Origin: an uncultured Clostridia bacterium
GTDB taxonomy: Bacteria > Bacillota > Clostridia > Christensenellales > Borkfalkiaceae
Assembly (NCBI GenBank): GCA_934249265.1
Contig: CAKQKQ010000053.1
Coordinates: forward strand, 1 to 13,324
Length of the DNA stretch: 13,324 nt
Direction: 5' to 3'
This document shows positions 1-5,985 of the stretch, in pieces. The position numbers were made by a program, and so were the translations under genes. The notes under the pieces were generated by a model, which was not told the DNA's origin, searched no databases, and worked only from the letters and a program-made list of their open reading frames with translations. Within the stretch, counting starts at the first letter, position 1, and every line of letters begins with the position of its first letter.

Positions 1-97
1 CTATATATTTTTGGCGTAAAAAGGTGCGTTTTTGGCAAATAAAAGGCAAATTAAGGATAAATTTGAGCAATTATTGTCTATAAATAATATTAAATTA

Positions 98-126
98 TTG
101 ACTTGAAATTAGTAATGTGTTAAAAT
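98..126 (+). promoter_or_regulatory. sigma-A promoter of the Xaa-Pro peptidase gene
   Basis: TTGACT (98-103) and TAAAAT (121-126) are separated by exactly 17 bases. Transcription would be expected to begin near 132-133, so the Shine-Dalgarno AAGGTG at 132-137 would sit at the very 5' end of the mRNA, with a leader of only about 11 bases. The 97 bases upstream are AT-rich and I see no gene in them. Confidence 0.7.
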
Positions 127-143
127 AATACAAGGTGTTTAAT

Positions 144-1181
144 ATGAAATTCGATAAAACAAACCTCGTACTCGTTACGGACGAGAAACAAAGATTATAC
201 TTTTTAGGATATCACAGCACCGACGGTTACGTCGTTTTGGAAAAAGACAGTATCACGCTTGTGATAGACAACAGATATTTTCACGCCGCACAGCAACTTT
301 TATCGCCGAAGGGCATTAAAGTGGTTTTGGGCGCGGATTACACTTACCTTAAAGAGAGAATAAACGCTTTAAAAACGGACACCGTAGGCATCGACTTTGA
401 CGTAACCACCGTTAGGGATTGCCAAAAGGTTGAGGCTCTCGGGGTAAAGGCGGTTGACGTTGCGGCTGAAATTAAAGAGTGCATGCTTGTAAAACGTCAA
501 GACGAACTTGACAATATTGCGGTTGCGTGCGACATTGCAGAAAAGAGTTTCAACGATATTTTGCCGCTCATTAAAAAGGGCGTAACCGAAAGGGAAATCG
601 CAAACGCGCTTGAATTTAATTTTAAAAAGTACGGCGCAAGCGGAACTTCTTTCGATACTATCGTTGCGTTCGGCAAAAACGCGGCTATACCTCATCACGA
701 AACGGGTGACGATAAGTTAAACGACGACGAGTGCGTGCTTATCGACTTCGGTTGCGTATACAAAGGCTACTGCTCGGACATGACGAGAACGATGTTTTAC
801 GGTCAACCTTCAAAAGAATTTCTCGATGCGTACAACGCCGTTTTAAAGGCGAATTTAAAGGCTTTAGATGAAATAAAAGAGGGTATGACGGGCAAGCAGG
901 CTGACGCGATTGCGCGTGACGTATTGCGTGAAAGTGGCTATGACGGGTACTTTACACACTCTTTGGGGCACGGTATCGGCGTAAACATTCACGAATTCCC
1001 GAGACTTTCTCCCCGTTCTGAAGACGTGCTTAAAAATAACATGGTATTCTCGGACGAGCCCGGCGTATATTTCAACGACAAGTTCGGCATAAGAATAGAA
1101 GACAGTTGTTATATGAAAGACGGAAAAGTCGTATCGTTTATGAAGACGACTAAAGAATTGATTTTGTTACCGCTTAAATAA
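144..1181 (+). CDS. Xaa-Pro aminopeptidase/dipeptidase, M24B family
   Basis: This is a cytosolic metallopeptidase that removes N-terminal residues ahead of proline, or splits Xaa-Pro dipeptides. Numbered from ATG 144 (345 residues), it has an N-terminal creatinase-like domain (about 1-115) and a C-terminal pita-bread domain. All five metal ligands are visible: Asp201 (LIDFG), Asp212 (SDMTRT), His276 (LGHGIGVNIHE), Glu305 (DEPGVY) and Glu319 (GIRIEDS). The PHHETG motif near 182 is also typical. A GTG at 135 is in frame, but it lies inside the Shine-Dalgarno AAGGTG (132-137), which is 6 bases before ATG 144, so I chose 144. The length fits the short clostridial YqhT-like members. The gene sits just ahead of efp, an order known from Bacillus subtilis (yqhT-efp). 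Aminopeptidase versus prolidase cannot be settled from sequence alone. Confidence 0.93.
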   Translation: MKFDKTNLVLVTDEKQRLYFLGYHSTDGYVVLEKDSITLVIDNRYFHAAQQLLSPKGIKVVLGADYTYLKERINALKTDTVGIDFDVTTVRDCQKVEALGVKAVDVAAEIKECMLVKRQDELDNIAVACDIAEKSFNDILPLIKKGVTEREIANALEFNFKKYGASGTSFDTIVAFGKNAAIPHHETGDDKLNDDECVLIDFGCVYKGYCSDMTRTMFYGQPSKEFLDAYNAVLKANLKALDEIKEGMTGKQADAIARDVLRESGYDGYFTHSLGHGIGVNIHEFPRLSPRSEDVLKNNMVFSDEPGVYFNDKFGIRIEDSCYMKDGKVVSFMKTTKELILLPLK

Positions 1182-1271
1182 GGCGAGTGAGTGATATTGT
1201 GTGCGTTTGCTTTAAAGGCGAGCGCGAATATAAAGTGCGGCATATAAAGTAAGCCGCGACGCATTAAGGAT

Positions 1272-1301
1272 TTATCAATTTGGGAAAAATTGAACTATAA
1301 T
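1272..1301 (+). promoter_or_regulatory. possible promoter of efp
   Basis: A perfect TATAAT lies at 1296-1301. A weaker -35-like TTATCA (4 of 6 matches) lies at 1272-1277, with an 18-base spacer. A small GC-rich hairpin (GCGGC 1237-1241 with GCCGC 1253-1257) sits upstream and lacks a T-tract, so it is not an obvious terminator. efp may be read both from here and by readthrough from the peptidase gene. Confidence 0.45.
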
Positions 1302-1330
1302 AAACGTATTTTTTACAGGAGATTTATTTT

Positions 1331-1891
1331 ATGGTATTAGCAGGCGATTTGAGAAAAGGCGTTACTATCGAGTACGACGGAAAAATTTACACTGTTGTAG
1401 AATTTTTGCACGTAAAACCCGGTAAAGGCGCAGCATTTGTAAGGACGACTCTTAAAAACGTAGTCGACGGAAAGGTTTTGCAAGTTACGTTCAACCCCAC
1501 CGAAAAGTTTGAAAACGCCGTTATCGAAACGAAGAAGATGACTTATTCGTACAACGACGGCGATTTGTACTATTTCATGGACGACGAATTCAACATGATT
1601 CCGCTCAACCACGACCAAGTAGAGGACGCCCTTCAATGGATTAAAGAAAACGACCCCGTTACGGTTAAATTTTACAAAGGAAACGCATTCTCTGTCGATT
1701 GCGAAAACTTCGTCGAACTTCTCGTTACCGAGGCAGAACCCGGCGTTCAAGGCAACACCGCTACAAACGCAACCAAGAGAGCAAAACTCGAGACGGGCGT
1801 TGAAATTCAAGTACCTATGTTTGTCAACGAAGGCGAAACCATCAGGGTTGACACCAGAACGGGCGAATATATGGAGCGTATTAAGAAATAA
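1331..1891 (+). CDS. efp: translation elongation factor P
   Basis: EF-P binds ribosomes stalled on polyproline stretches, between the P and E sites, and promotes peptide bond formation. The 186-residue length is standard for the family. The N-terminal KOW-like domain (about 1-65) carries the loop HVKPGKGAAFVR, with Lys32 at the tip where the post-translational modification is placed. Two OB-fold domains follow (about 66-128 and 129-186), and the C-terminus has the expected GVEIQVPMFVNEGE...DTRTGEYMER signature. The ribosome binding site AGGAGA (1317-1322) is 8 bases from the ATG. No epmA/epmB or earP is present in the window. A Lys in this loop fits the B. subtilis 5-aminopentanol pathway, and a YmfI-like reductase lies one gene downstream. 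Identity is secure; the modification type is inference. Confidence 0.98.
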   Translation: MVLAGDLRKGVTIEYDGKIYTVVEFLHVKPGKGAAFVRTTLKNVVDGKVLQVTFNPTEKFENAVIETKKMTYSYNDGDLYYFMDDEFNMIPLNHDQVEDALQWIKENDPVTVKFYKGNAFSVDCENFVELLVTEAEPGVQGNTATNATKRAKLETGVEIQVPMFVNEGETIRVDTRTGEYMERIKK

Positions 1892-1916
1892 TTTAGTTGT
1901 TTGACAAATTAATTAT

Positions 1917-1947
1917 GCCCGAAGACTTTGCGTCCTCGGGCGTTTTT
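1917..1947 (+). terminator. Rho-independent terminator after efp
   Basis: GCCCGAAGAC (1917-1926) pairs with GTCCTCGGGC (1932-1941), with one A/C mismatch and a 5-base loop. TTTTT follows at 1943-1947. It closes the peptidase-efp unit. Confidence 0.88.
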
Positions 1948-2330
1948 ATATCCCGAAATTTTTGTAAATTACGGCGGCGGATATTTATGCTTGGCGGCTT
2001 GTCGCGGGTATTGCTTGCTGTATTGTGGCTTGTGGGGCTTGCTGTATAAGTAGTGCAAGGCGGTTTATGTTTGTGTGACTTACTAAGTGTGGCGGCTGTT
2101 TGTTGCGACTTGCTGTTTTTATTTGCGGCGTGCTGTTTAAGCGGTACACGGCGAAGTTTTGTGTGCGGCTTGTTGTGAGCAAACTTATAGAGTATAACTA
2201 TTGTTGTGTTTAATGCGGCTATGTTTGGTGGTTGCGGAATGTATGAGCGGCGGTATATTAATTGTGTTATATAATTGTTGCGCCGCTTGAAAATTTGGGG
2301 TTAAAAAATTTTATTTCATCGTGAGGTTGT
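1948..2330. other. G/T-rich gene-free spacer with degenerate CTTGCTGT words
   Basis: I see no credible gene here. By hand count, bases 1981-2280 contain about 40% T, 32% G, 17% A and 12% C on the + strand. The octamer CTTGCTGT occurs at 2014, 2038 and 2109, with near copies at 2129 and 2169, at irregular spacing. This looks like a decayed low-complexity tract, not a clean tandem array. Its right end holds a weak promoter candidate, TTGCGG (2232-2237) and TATATT (2254-2259) with a 16-base spacer, and the ribosome binding site GTGAGG (2321-2326) of the SDR gene. Confidence 0.6.
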
Positions 2331-3020
2331 ATGAACGTATTGGTTACGGGCGGCTCGGGCGGTATAGGCGAGGCGATTTGCCGCAAGTTTTTTAAAGAAG
2401 GACATAAGGTGATTATCGGGTATTGCAAAAGCGAAGAAAAAGCCCAAGCCTTAGCAAAAGAGATAAACGGTTTTGCCGTAAAAGCGGACGTAAAAAATCA
2501 AGCCGAAGTGCGTGAAATGTTCGACTTTGCACACAACGTATGCGGTAAAGTTGACATTTTAATAAACAATGCGGGCGTTGCTTTAAGGCAAGGTTTGTTT
2601 TTCGACGTTACCGAAGAAGATTTTGACAAGGTGTTTGACATCAACGTGAAAGGCACGTTCAACTGTTGTAAATATGCCGTGCACGACATGCTTCAATCGG
2701 GTAAAGGTTCGATAATTAACGTGTCAAGCATTTGGGGTATATACGGCGGCTCGTGCGAGGCGGTGTATTCGGCATCTAAAGGGGCGATAAACGCTTTTAC
2801 GCTCGCTCTTTCTCAAGAACTCGAAAGCGCGTCTATCACGGTAAACGCGGTTGCACCGGGAATGGTCGATACCGCAATGAATTCACATTTGACAAAAGAC
2901 GAAATAGAAGAATTTGTCCGTTCTACCGAAAGAGGGTGCATGATTACGCCCGAAGAAGTTGCGGAAAAAGTGTATTCGCTCGCATTAAGCGGAAAAACGG
3001 GCATTATCGAGGAGGTTTGA
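2331..3020 (+). CDS. ymfI: SDR oxidoreductase, probable EF-P 5-aminopentanone reductase (YmfI-like)
   Basis: This is a classical short-chain dehydrogenase/reductase. The NAD(P)-binding motif VTGGSGGIG is at 5-13, LINNAG at 77-82, Asn105 in the NVKG segment, and the catalytic set is Ser133, Tyr146 and Lys150 (YSASK). The segment VSSIWGIYGGSCEAVYSASK (131-150) resembles, from memory, the FabG-like clostridial subgroup annotated as EF-P 5-aminopentanone reductase. That enzyme reduces the 5-aminopentanone group on EF-P Lys32 to 5-aminopentanol. Placement one gene after efp supports this reading. At 229 residues the protein ends at SGKTGIIEEV and lacks the usual final VDGG-type strand. The coding DNA there doubles as the next gene's ribosome binding site. 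The SDR fold is near certain; the EF-P role is moderately supported, and a fatty-acid FabG or another ketoreductase remains possible. Confidence 0.8.
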   Translation: MNVLVTGGSGGIGEAICRKFFKEGHKVIIGYCKSEEKAQALAKEINGFAVKADVKNQAEVREMFDFAHNVCGKVDILINNAGVALRQGLFFDVTEEDFDKVFDINVKGTFNCCKYAVHDMLQSGKGSIINVSSIWGIYGGSCEAVYSASKGAINAFTLALSQELESASITVNAVAPGMVDTAMNSHLTKDEIEEFVRSTERGCMITPEEVAEKVYSLALSGKTGIIEEV

Positions 3021-3021
3021 C

Positions 3022-3699
3022 ATGAAAATTAAAGAAAGAATGGATAAAGGCTTGTGTTATCAAGAATTCGGTTTTTTTAAGGACGAACACAAGCAAGAAG
3101 GCGAGCAGTTGGAAAAACAACGAATGGCCGCCAAAGATTTGCAATTCAAGTACAACAGTACCATGCCTTCGGACATGGAAAGTAGAAATAATTTAGTAAA
3201 CGATATGTTTAAAAGCGTGGGCAAAAACGTGTTTATCGAGCCGCCCGTGCATCTTTCTTACGGTGTAAATACAACGCTCGGAAACAATTTTTATTCAAAT
3301 TTTAATTTGACGATAGTAGACGACGGCGAGGTGTTTATCGGCGACGACGTAATGTGTGCGCCAAACGTTGTGATATCGGCTACGGGACACCCCGTGTACT
3401 ATAAATACAGAAAATCGGGCGCGCAATTTTCTCTTCCCGTAAAAATCGGCAACGACGTGTGGATAGGCGCAAACGTGGTGATTTTACCCGGGGTGACTAT
3501 CGGCGATAGGTCGGTTATAGGCGCGGGCAGTGTGGTGACTAAAGACGTGCCGAGCGACGTTATTGCGGTGGGAAATCCGTGCAAAGTTTTGAGGAAAATC
3601 GACCAAACGGATAGAGAATATTTCAAGAAAAACCACAAAATCGACGATGAATTTTTGCAAGATTGCGAAGAATTTTGCAATAAAAACGATATAAAATAG
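3022..3699 (+). CDS. sugar O-acetyltransferase, Maa/LacA-type left-handed beta-helix
   Basis: This is a cytosolic acetyl-CoA-dependent O-acetyltransferase of the maltose/galactoside acetyltransferase group. The N-terminal Mac domain lies at about 4-58. Hexapeptide repeats follow (about 70-185), for example VFIGDDV, VKIGNDVWIGANVVILPGVT and SVIGAGSVVTKDV, and the family tail GNPCKVLRKI is at 185-194. The expected catalytic histidine is His123 in ATGHPV. At 225 residues it is slightly longer than the usual 185-205 because of an acidic, lysine-rich C-terminal tail. The start is one base after the SDR stop, and its ribosome binding site GAGGAGG (3009-3015) lies inside the SDR's last codons, so the two are clearly co-transcribed and probably translationally coupled. 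The natural acceptor is unknown; the family often acetylates simple sugars as detoxification or storage chemistry. Confidence 0.92.
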   Translation: MKIKERMDKGLCYQEFGFFKDEHKQEGEQLEKQRMAAKDLQFKYNSTMPSDMESRNNLVNDMFKSVGKNVFIEPPVHLSYGVNTTLGNNFYSNFNLTIVDDGEVFIGDDVMCAPNVVISATGHPVYYKYRKSGAQFSLPVKIGNDVWIGANVVILPGVTIGDRSVIGAGSVVTKDVPSDVIAVGNPCKVLRKIDQTDREYFKKNHKIDDEFLQDCEEFCNKNDIK

Positions 3700-3791
3700 A
3701 GGTTTTTGCGTAATATTTAGGTCGATATATTGATGTCGGTGTATTTAGGTTAATCGATGCGCGAAATTGTAATAAAAACGGGAGAAATTTT

Positions 3792-4157
3792 ATGTCTGAA
3801 AAAACTAAAAATGTCTTGTACGGCGTTGTCGTTGCGCTGTTAAATGTGGCGATGGCGTTGTTTACGGTGTTGAATATAATAACTTGGGTTTCGGTAAACG
3901 ACATAATTTTTTTGTTTGTTTTTTCAAAAAGTTTATGGATAGTGTCGCTTATGACTTTGGTTTTTCATATCGGCAAACTATTCGATTGGTTTTATGAGAA
4001 AGTTGGTCCGCGCGTCAGCAGTGGAAGATATGAAATTTTTTCTACTTCTCGATATCTTTTGCCCCCGAATAAGGCGTACAAAAGACTGAAATGCGCCAAC
4101 GTGGTATTGCTGCTTATTTCCATAACGATGGAACTGATAGTGTTTTTAATTAAATAG
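3792..4157 (+). CDS. small integral membrane protein, unknown function
   Basis: I do not recognise this 121-residue protein. Three hydrophobic segments are visible at about 9-31, 38-60 and 101-119. A polar, basic stretch joins the last two (about 61-100, containing SSGRYEIFSTSRYLLPPNKAYKRLK). The ribosome binding site GGGAG (3780-3784) lies 7 bases before the ATG. It follows the acetyltransferase after 92 bases without a clear terminator or promoter between them, so it may be part of the same transcript, and it is closed by the terminator at 4172-4209. No signal-peptide cleavage site or catalytic motif is apparent. The good ribosome binding site and the terminator make it a real gene. Confidence 0.75.
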   Translation: MSEKTKNVLYGVVVALLNVAMALFTVLNIITWVSVNDIIFLFVFSKSLWIVSLMTLVFHIGKLFDWFYEKVGPRVSSGRYEIFSTSRYLLPPNKAYKRLKCANVVLLLISITMELIVFLIK

Positions 4158-4171
4158 GCTTTAAAAATTTT

Positions 4172-4209
4172 AAGCGTTATGCGAGCAAAATTGCCGCATA
4201 ACGCTTTTT
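4172..4209 (+). terminator. strong Rho-independent terminator
   Basis: AAGCGTTATGCG (4172-4183) and CGCATAACGCTT (4195-4206) form a perfect 12-bp stem. The 11-base loop can pair further (GCAA with TTGC). TTTTT is at 4205-4209. It ends the SDR/acetyltransferase/membrane protein unit. Confidence 0.93.
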
Positions 4210-4258
4210 ATGTTTTTTTATGTGAAGTATTGCATTTTTAAATAGCCTTTAAAATTGG

Positions 4259-4298
4259 TTGACTTATAGTTTCAATAATGGTATACTGTAAGTATACT
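4259..4298 (+). promoter_or_regulatory. sigma-A promoter overlapped by a probable TetR operator
   Basis: TTGACT (4259-4264) and TATACT (4282-4287) are 17 bases apart. The -10 lies inside the perfect inverted repeat GTATACT-GTA-AGTATAC (4281-4297). Read another way, two self-palindromic GTATAC hexamers are centred 11 bp, about one helical turn, apart. The second arm covers the expected start site near 4294. A TetR-family gene is the first gene downstream, so autorepression at this site is the simplest inference. Confidence 0.78.
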
Positions 4299-4320
4299 AA
4301 ATATAATACGAGTATCAAAA

Positions 4321-4480
4321 TAGGAAAAGAAAGTAAAAATAAGAGAAGGGAAGAGAAAATAAACAACGGAAAAGAGAAAATAAAGAAAAAATAAAAAAAC
4401 GTAAGAGAAAATAAAGTAAAAATAAAGAAAAAATAAAAAAACGAAAGGAAATAAATAAAAAATTAAAACAATAAGCGAGG
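4321..4480 (+). repeat. purine-rich leader with repeated A-rich words
   Basis: This is the 5' untranslated region between the TetR promoter and its ATG. By hand count, the 160 bases hold about 110 A, 28 G, 16 T and 6 C, so 86% purine. A 23-base word (AATAAAG followed by A-rich sequence and ACG) is exactly repeated at 4379-4401 and 4421-4443, 42 bases apart. AGAGAAAATAAA occurs at 4352, 4373 and 4404. There is no reading frame or stem-loop in it. The leader of roughly 190 bases would be almost unstructured RNA. Confidence 0.8.
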
Positions 4481-4486
4481 GTAAAA

Positions 4487-5131
4487 ATGGGAAGAGAGAA
4501 TAAAAAAGAGGCGGTGGCGGCTTTAAATAGAGAGCAAATTTTAATTGCCGCCGAAAAATTATTTTTAGAAAAAGGTTTTGATTTTACGACGATAGAGGAT
4601 ATTTCAAACGAGTCGAAGTACAGTAGGCGGACAATTTACGCTTATTACGAAAGCAAAGAAGATATTTTGCACCACATTATCGAAAAAGGCTTGATTTTGC
4701 TGAAAAACGACATAGAAAACGCGGTTAAAAGCGGCGATGATTTCGTCTCGACGTATAAAGAAATTTGTTCAGCATTGGTAAAATATCAAACGGAATGTCC
4801 GCAGTCTTTGGAAAACGTAACTAAAGCAAAGACCGAAAAATTTGACCTTGAAAACCTTTCAAACGCCGTCAAACGCATTTTGACTTTAGGAACGCAAATA
4901 AACGATTTGCTCGTAAATTTTATCGAAAATGGCAAGCAAAAACACGTCGTTAAGCAAGACGTTATGCCCACGATAAGCGTGTATATTTTGACCTCGAATA
5001 TCAATTCGTTGATTGCGCTTGGTAAATCGAAAGGCGCATATATTTGCAAACAGTCGGGCATTTCTATGAGCGAATTTTACGATTACGGTTTTAAGCAAAT
5101 TATCAATTCTATTTTAGAGGAGCGCATTTGA
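4487..5131 (+). CDS. TetR/AcrR-family transcriptional regulator
   Basis: This is a one-component repressor that binds DNA as a dimer. The N-terminal helix-turn-helix domain spans about 15-61, with recognisable family residues in AAEKLFLEKGFDFTTIEDIS and YSRRTIYAYYESKEDIL (HTH about 33-52). The C-terminal all-helical ligand/dimer domain (about 70-214) does not match a subfamily I can name, so the ligand is unknown. The ribosome binding site GAGGG (4477-4481) is 5 bases before the ATG. The inverted repeat over its own promoter (4281-4297) suggests autoregulation of the whole operon. Its stop codon overlaps the start of the zinc-ribbon gene by one base. The leader upstream is unusually purine-rich. 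Confidence 0.94.
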   Translation: MGRENKKEAVAALNREQILIAAEKLFLEKGFDFTTIEDISNESKYSRRTIYAYYESKEDILHHIIEKGLILLKNDIENAVKSGDDFVSTYKEICSALVKYQTECPQSLENVTKAKTEKFDLENLSNAVKRILTLGTQINDLLVNFIENGKQKHVVKQDVMPTISVYILTSNINSLIALGKSKGAYICKQSGISMSEFYDYGFKQIINSILEERI

Positions 5132-5352
5132 TGGCAGAACATTTAGAAGAGGAGCGTTCGTCGGCAAAAAACAGTTGGGTAATTTGCCCGATATGCGGCG
5201 GAAAAACTCGAAATCAAGTAAGAGAGGATACTGTTTTGATAAATTTTCCGCTTTTTTGCCCTAAATGTAAAAACGTTACGCTGATAGACTTAAAAAAACT
5301 AAATATCGAAAAAATAAACGAAAATCAAATTTATAAGGGGAAAACGTTATGA
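5131..5352 (+). CDS. cysteine-rich KTR zinc-ribbon protein
   Basis: This is a 73-residue protein with the pattern of the 'cysteine-rich KTR' family (Pfam PF14205 as I recall it): CPICGGKTR at 19-27, a REDT segment at 31-34, NFPLFCPKCK at 38-47, then a lysine-rich tail. Cys19, Cys22, Cys43 and Cys46 form a plausible zinc ribbon; the molecular function of the family is unknown. I chose ATG 5131, not the in-frame TTG 5128, because AGAGGAG (5116-5122) is 8 bases before it and the ATG overlaps the TetR stop in TGATG. The next gene overlaps its stop by four bases. Relatives are often found on mobile elements, but no other mobile-element gene is seen here. Confidence 0.85.
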   Translation: MAEHLEEERSSAKNSWVICPICGGKTRNQVREDTVLINFPLFCPKCKNVTLIDLKKLNIEKINENQIYKGKTL

Positions 5353-5840
5353 AAAATCGCGCTTTGGTCGTAATTGACTTGCAAAACGACATCACAAAAA
5401 ATTATAGAGAAATTATCGAAAACGTAAATCGAGCGATCGACCGCGCAGTAAAAAACGAGACTTACGTCGTTTATATCAAGCACAATAATTTGTCAGCGGG
5501 TACAAGGACTTTTAAACCGAGCACGCGCGGTGAGCAGTTTGTGCCGGAGATGAAAATCGTGTCCGATAATATTTTTACCAAGACGAAAAGCAACGCTTTG
5601 ACGAGCGAAGAGTTTGAAAATTTTATCAAAGAACACAGCGTGACCGAGTTTTTCGTTGCGGGCGCGGACGCTACGGCGTGTATTAAATCGACTTGTTTTA
5701 ATATGGCAAAAAACGGATATGCCGTAACGGTGCTGTCCGATTGCATAACGAGTTATGACAAAACAAAACTAAATGAAATGCTTGAATATTACGAAAAAAA
5801 AGGTTGTTTTGTAAAGGAACTTTGCGAAACGACGTTGTAA
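5349..5840 (+). CDS. isochorismatase-like cysteine hydrolase
   Basis: This is a single-domain alpha/beta hydrolase of the isochorismatase/nicotinamidase superfamily (163 residues). It has the expected catalytic triad: Asp10 in ALVVIDLQND, Lys78 in IFTKTKSNAL and Cys111 in GADATACIKSTC. The strand-loop AVTVLSDCITSYD near 125-137 is also typical. A cis-peptide-type small residue precedes the cysteine. The substrate is not predictable: the usual candidates are amides such as nicotinamide, ureido acids or other small compounds. It overlaps the zinc-ribbon gene by four bases (ATGA) and has AAGGGG (5335-5340) 8 bases upstream, so TetR, the zinc ribbon and this hydrolase form one tight operon, suggesting the TetR ligand relates to its substrate or product. 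Confidence 0.9.
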   Translation: MKNRALVVIDLQNDITKNYREIIENVNRAIDRAVKNETYVVYIKHNNLSAGTRTFKPSTRGEQFVPEMKIVSDNIFTKTKSNALTSEEFENFIKEHSVTEFFVAGADATACIKSTCFNMAKNGYAVTVLSDCITSYDKTKLNEMLEYYEKKGCFVKELCETTL

Positions 5841-5921
5841 AAACATAACGCCGACGTAAAAATAATGCGGTAAAAAGTAACCGTTTTTAAAAAACATAAT
5901 ATTATAGAGCCGGACGCATAG

Positions 5922-5973
5922 ACGCAGAGCCAAGAATTTTAAAAAAATTTGGCTTTGCGTTTTTTTACGCAAA
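5922..5973 (+). terminator. terminator with a competing hairpin, just before the methyltransferase gene
   Basis: ACGCAGAGCCAAG (5922-5934) pairs with the complementary stretch ending TTGGCTTTGCGT (5949-5960), with two G-T wobbles, and is followed by TTTTTTT (5960-5966). A second stem, TTTGCGT (5954-5960) with ACGCAAA (5967-5973), is a perfect 7-bp hairpin that would disrupt the first. The T-tract ends only 8 bases before the AAGGAG of the next gene, so this could be an attenuator or just the operon's terminator. I found no convincing separate promoter for the methyltransferase gene in 5841-5921. Confidence 0.75.
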
Positions 5974-5985
5974 AAAGGAGATTTT

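Noticed and set aside
1337..1810. 157-residue frame on the - strand opposite efp
   Set aside because: It is the antisense of a well conserved gene and has no ribosome binding site or domain.
1985..2182. 65-residue frame on the - strand in the G/T-rich spacer
   Set aside because: Low-complexity product (Gln/Ala/Thr-rich) explained by the biased base composition; no ribosome binding site.
3022..3040. frameshifted C-terminus of the SDR continuing downstream
   Set aside because: No frame after 3020 gives the missing VDGG-type ending, and the region encodes a well-formed acetyltransferase start.
4352..4443. CRISPR array
   Set aside because: The repeats are short, A-rich and overlapping with no unique spacers of constant length; no cas gene is present.
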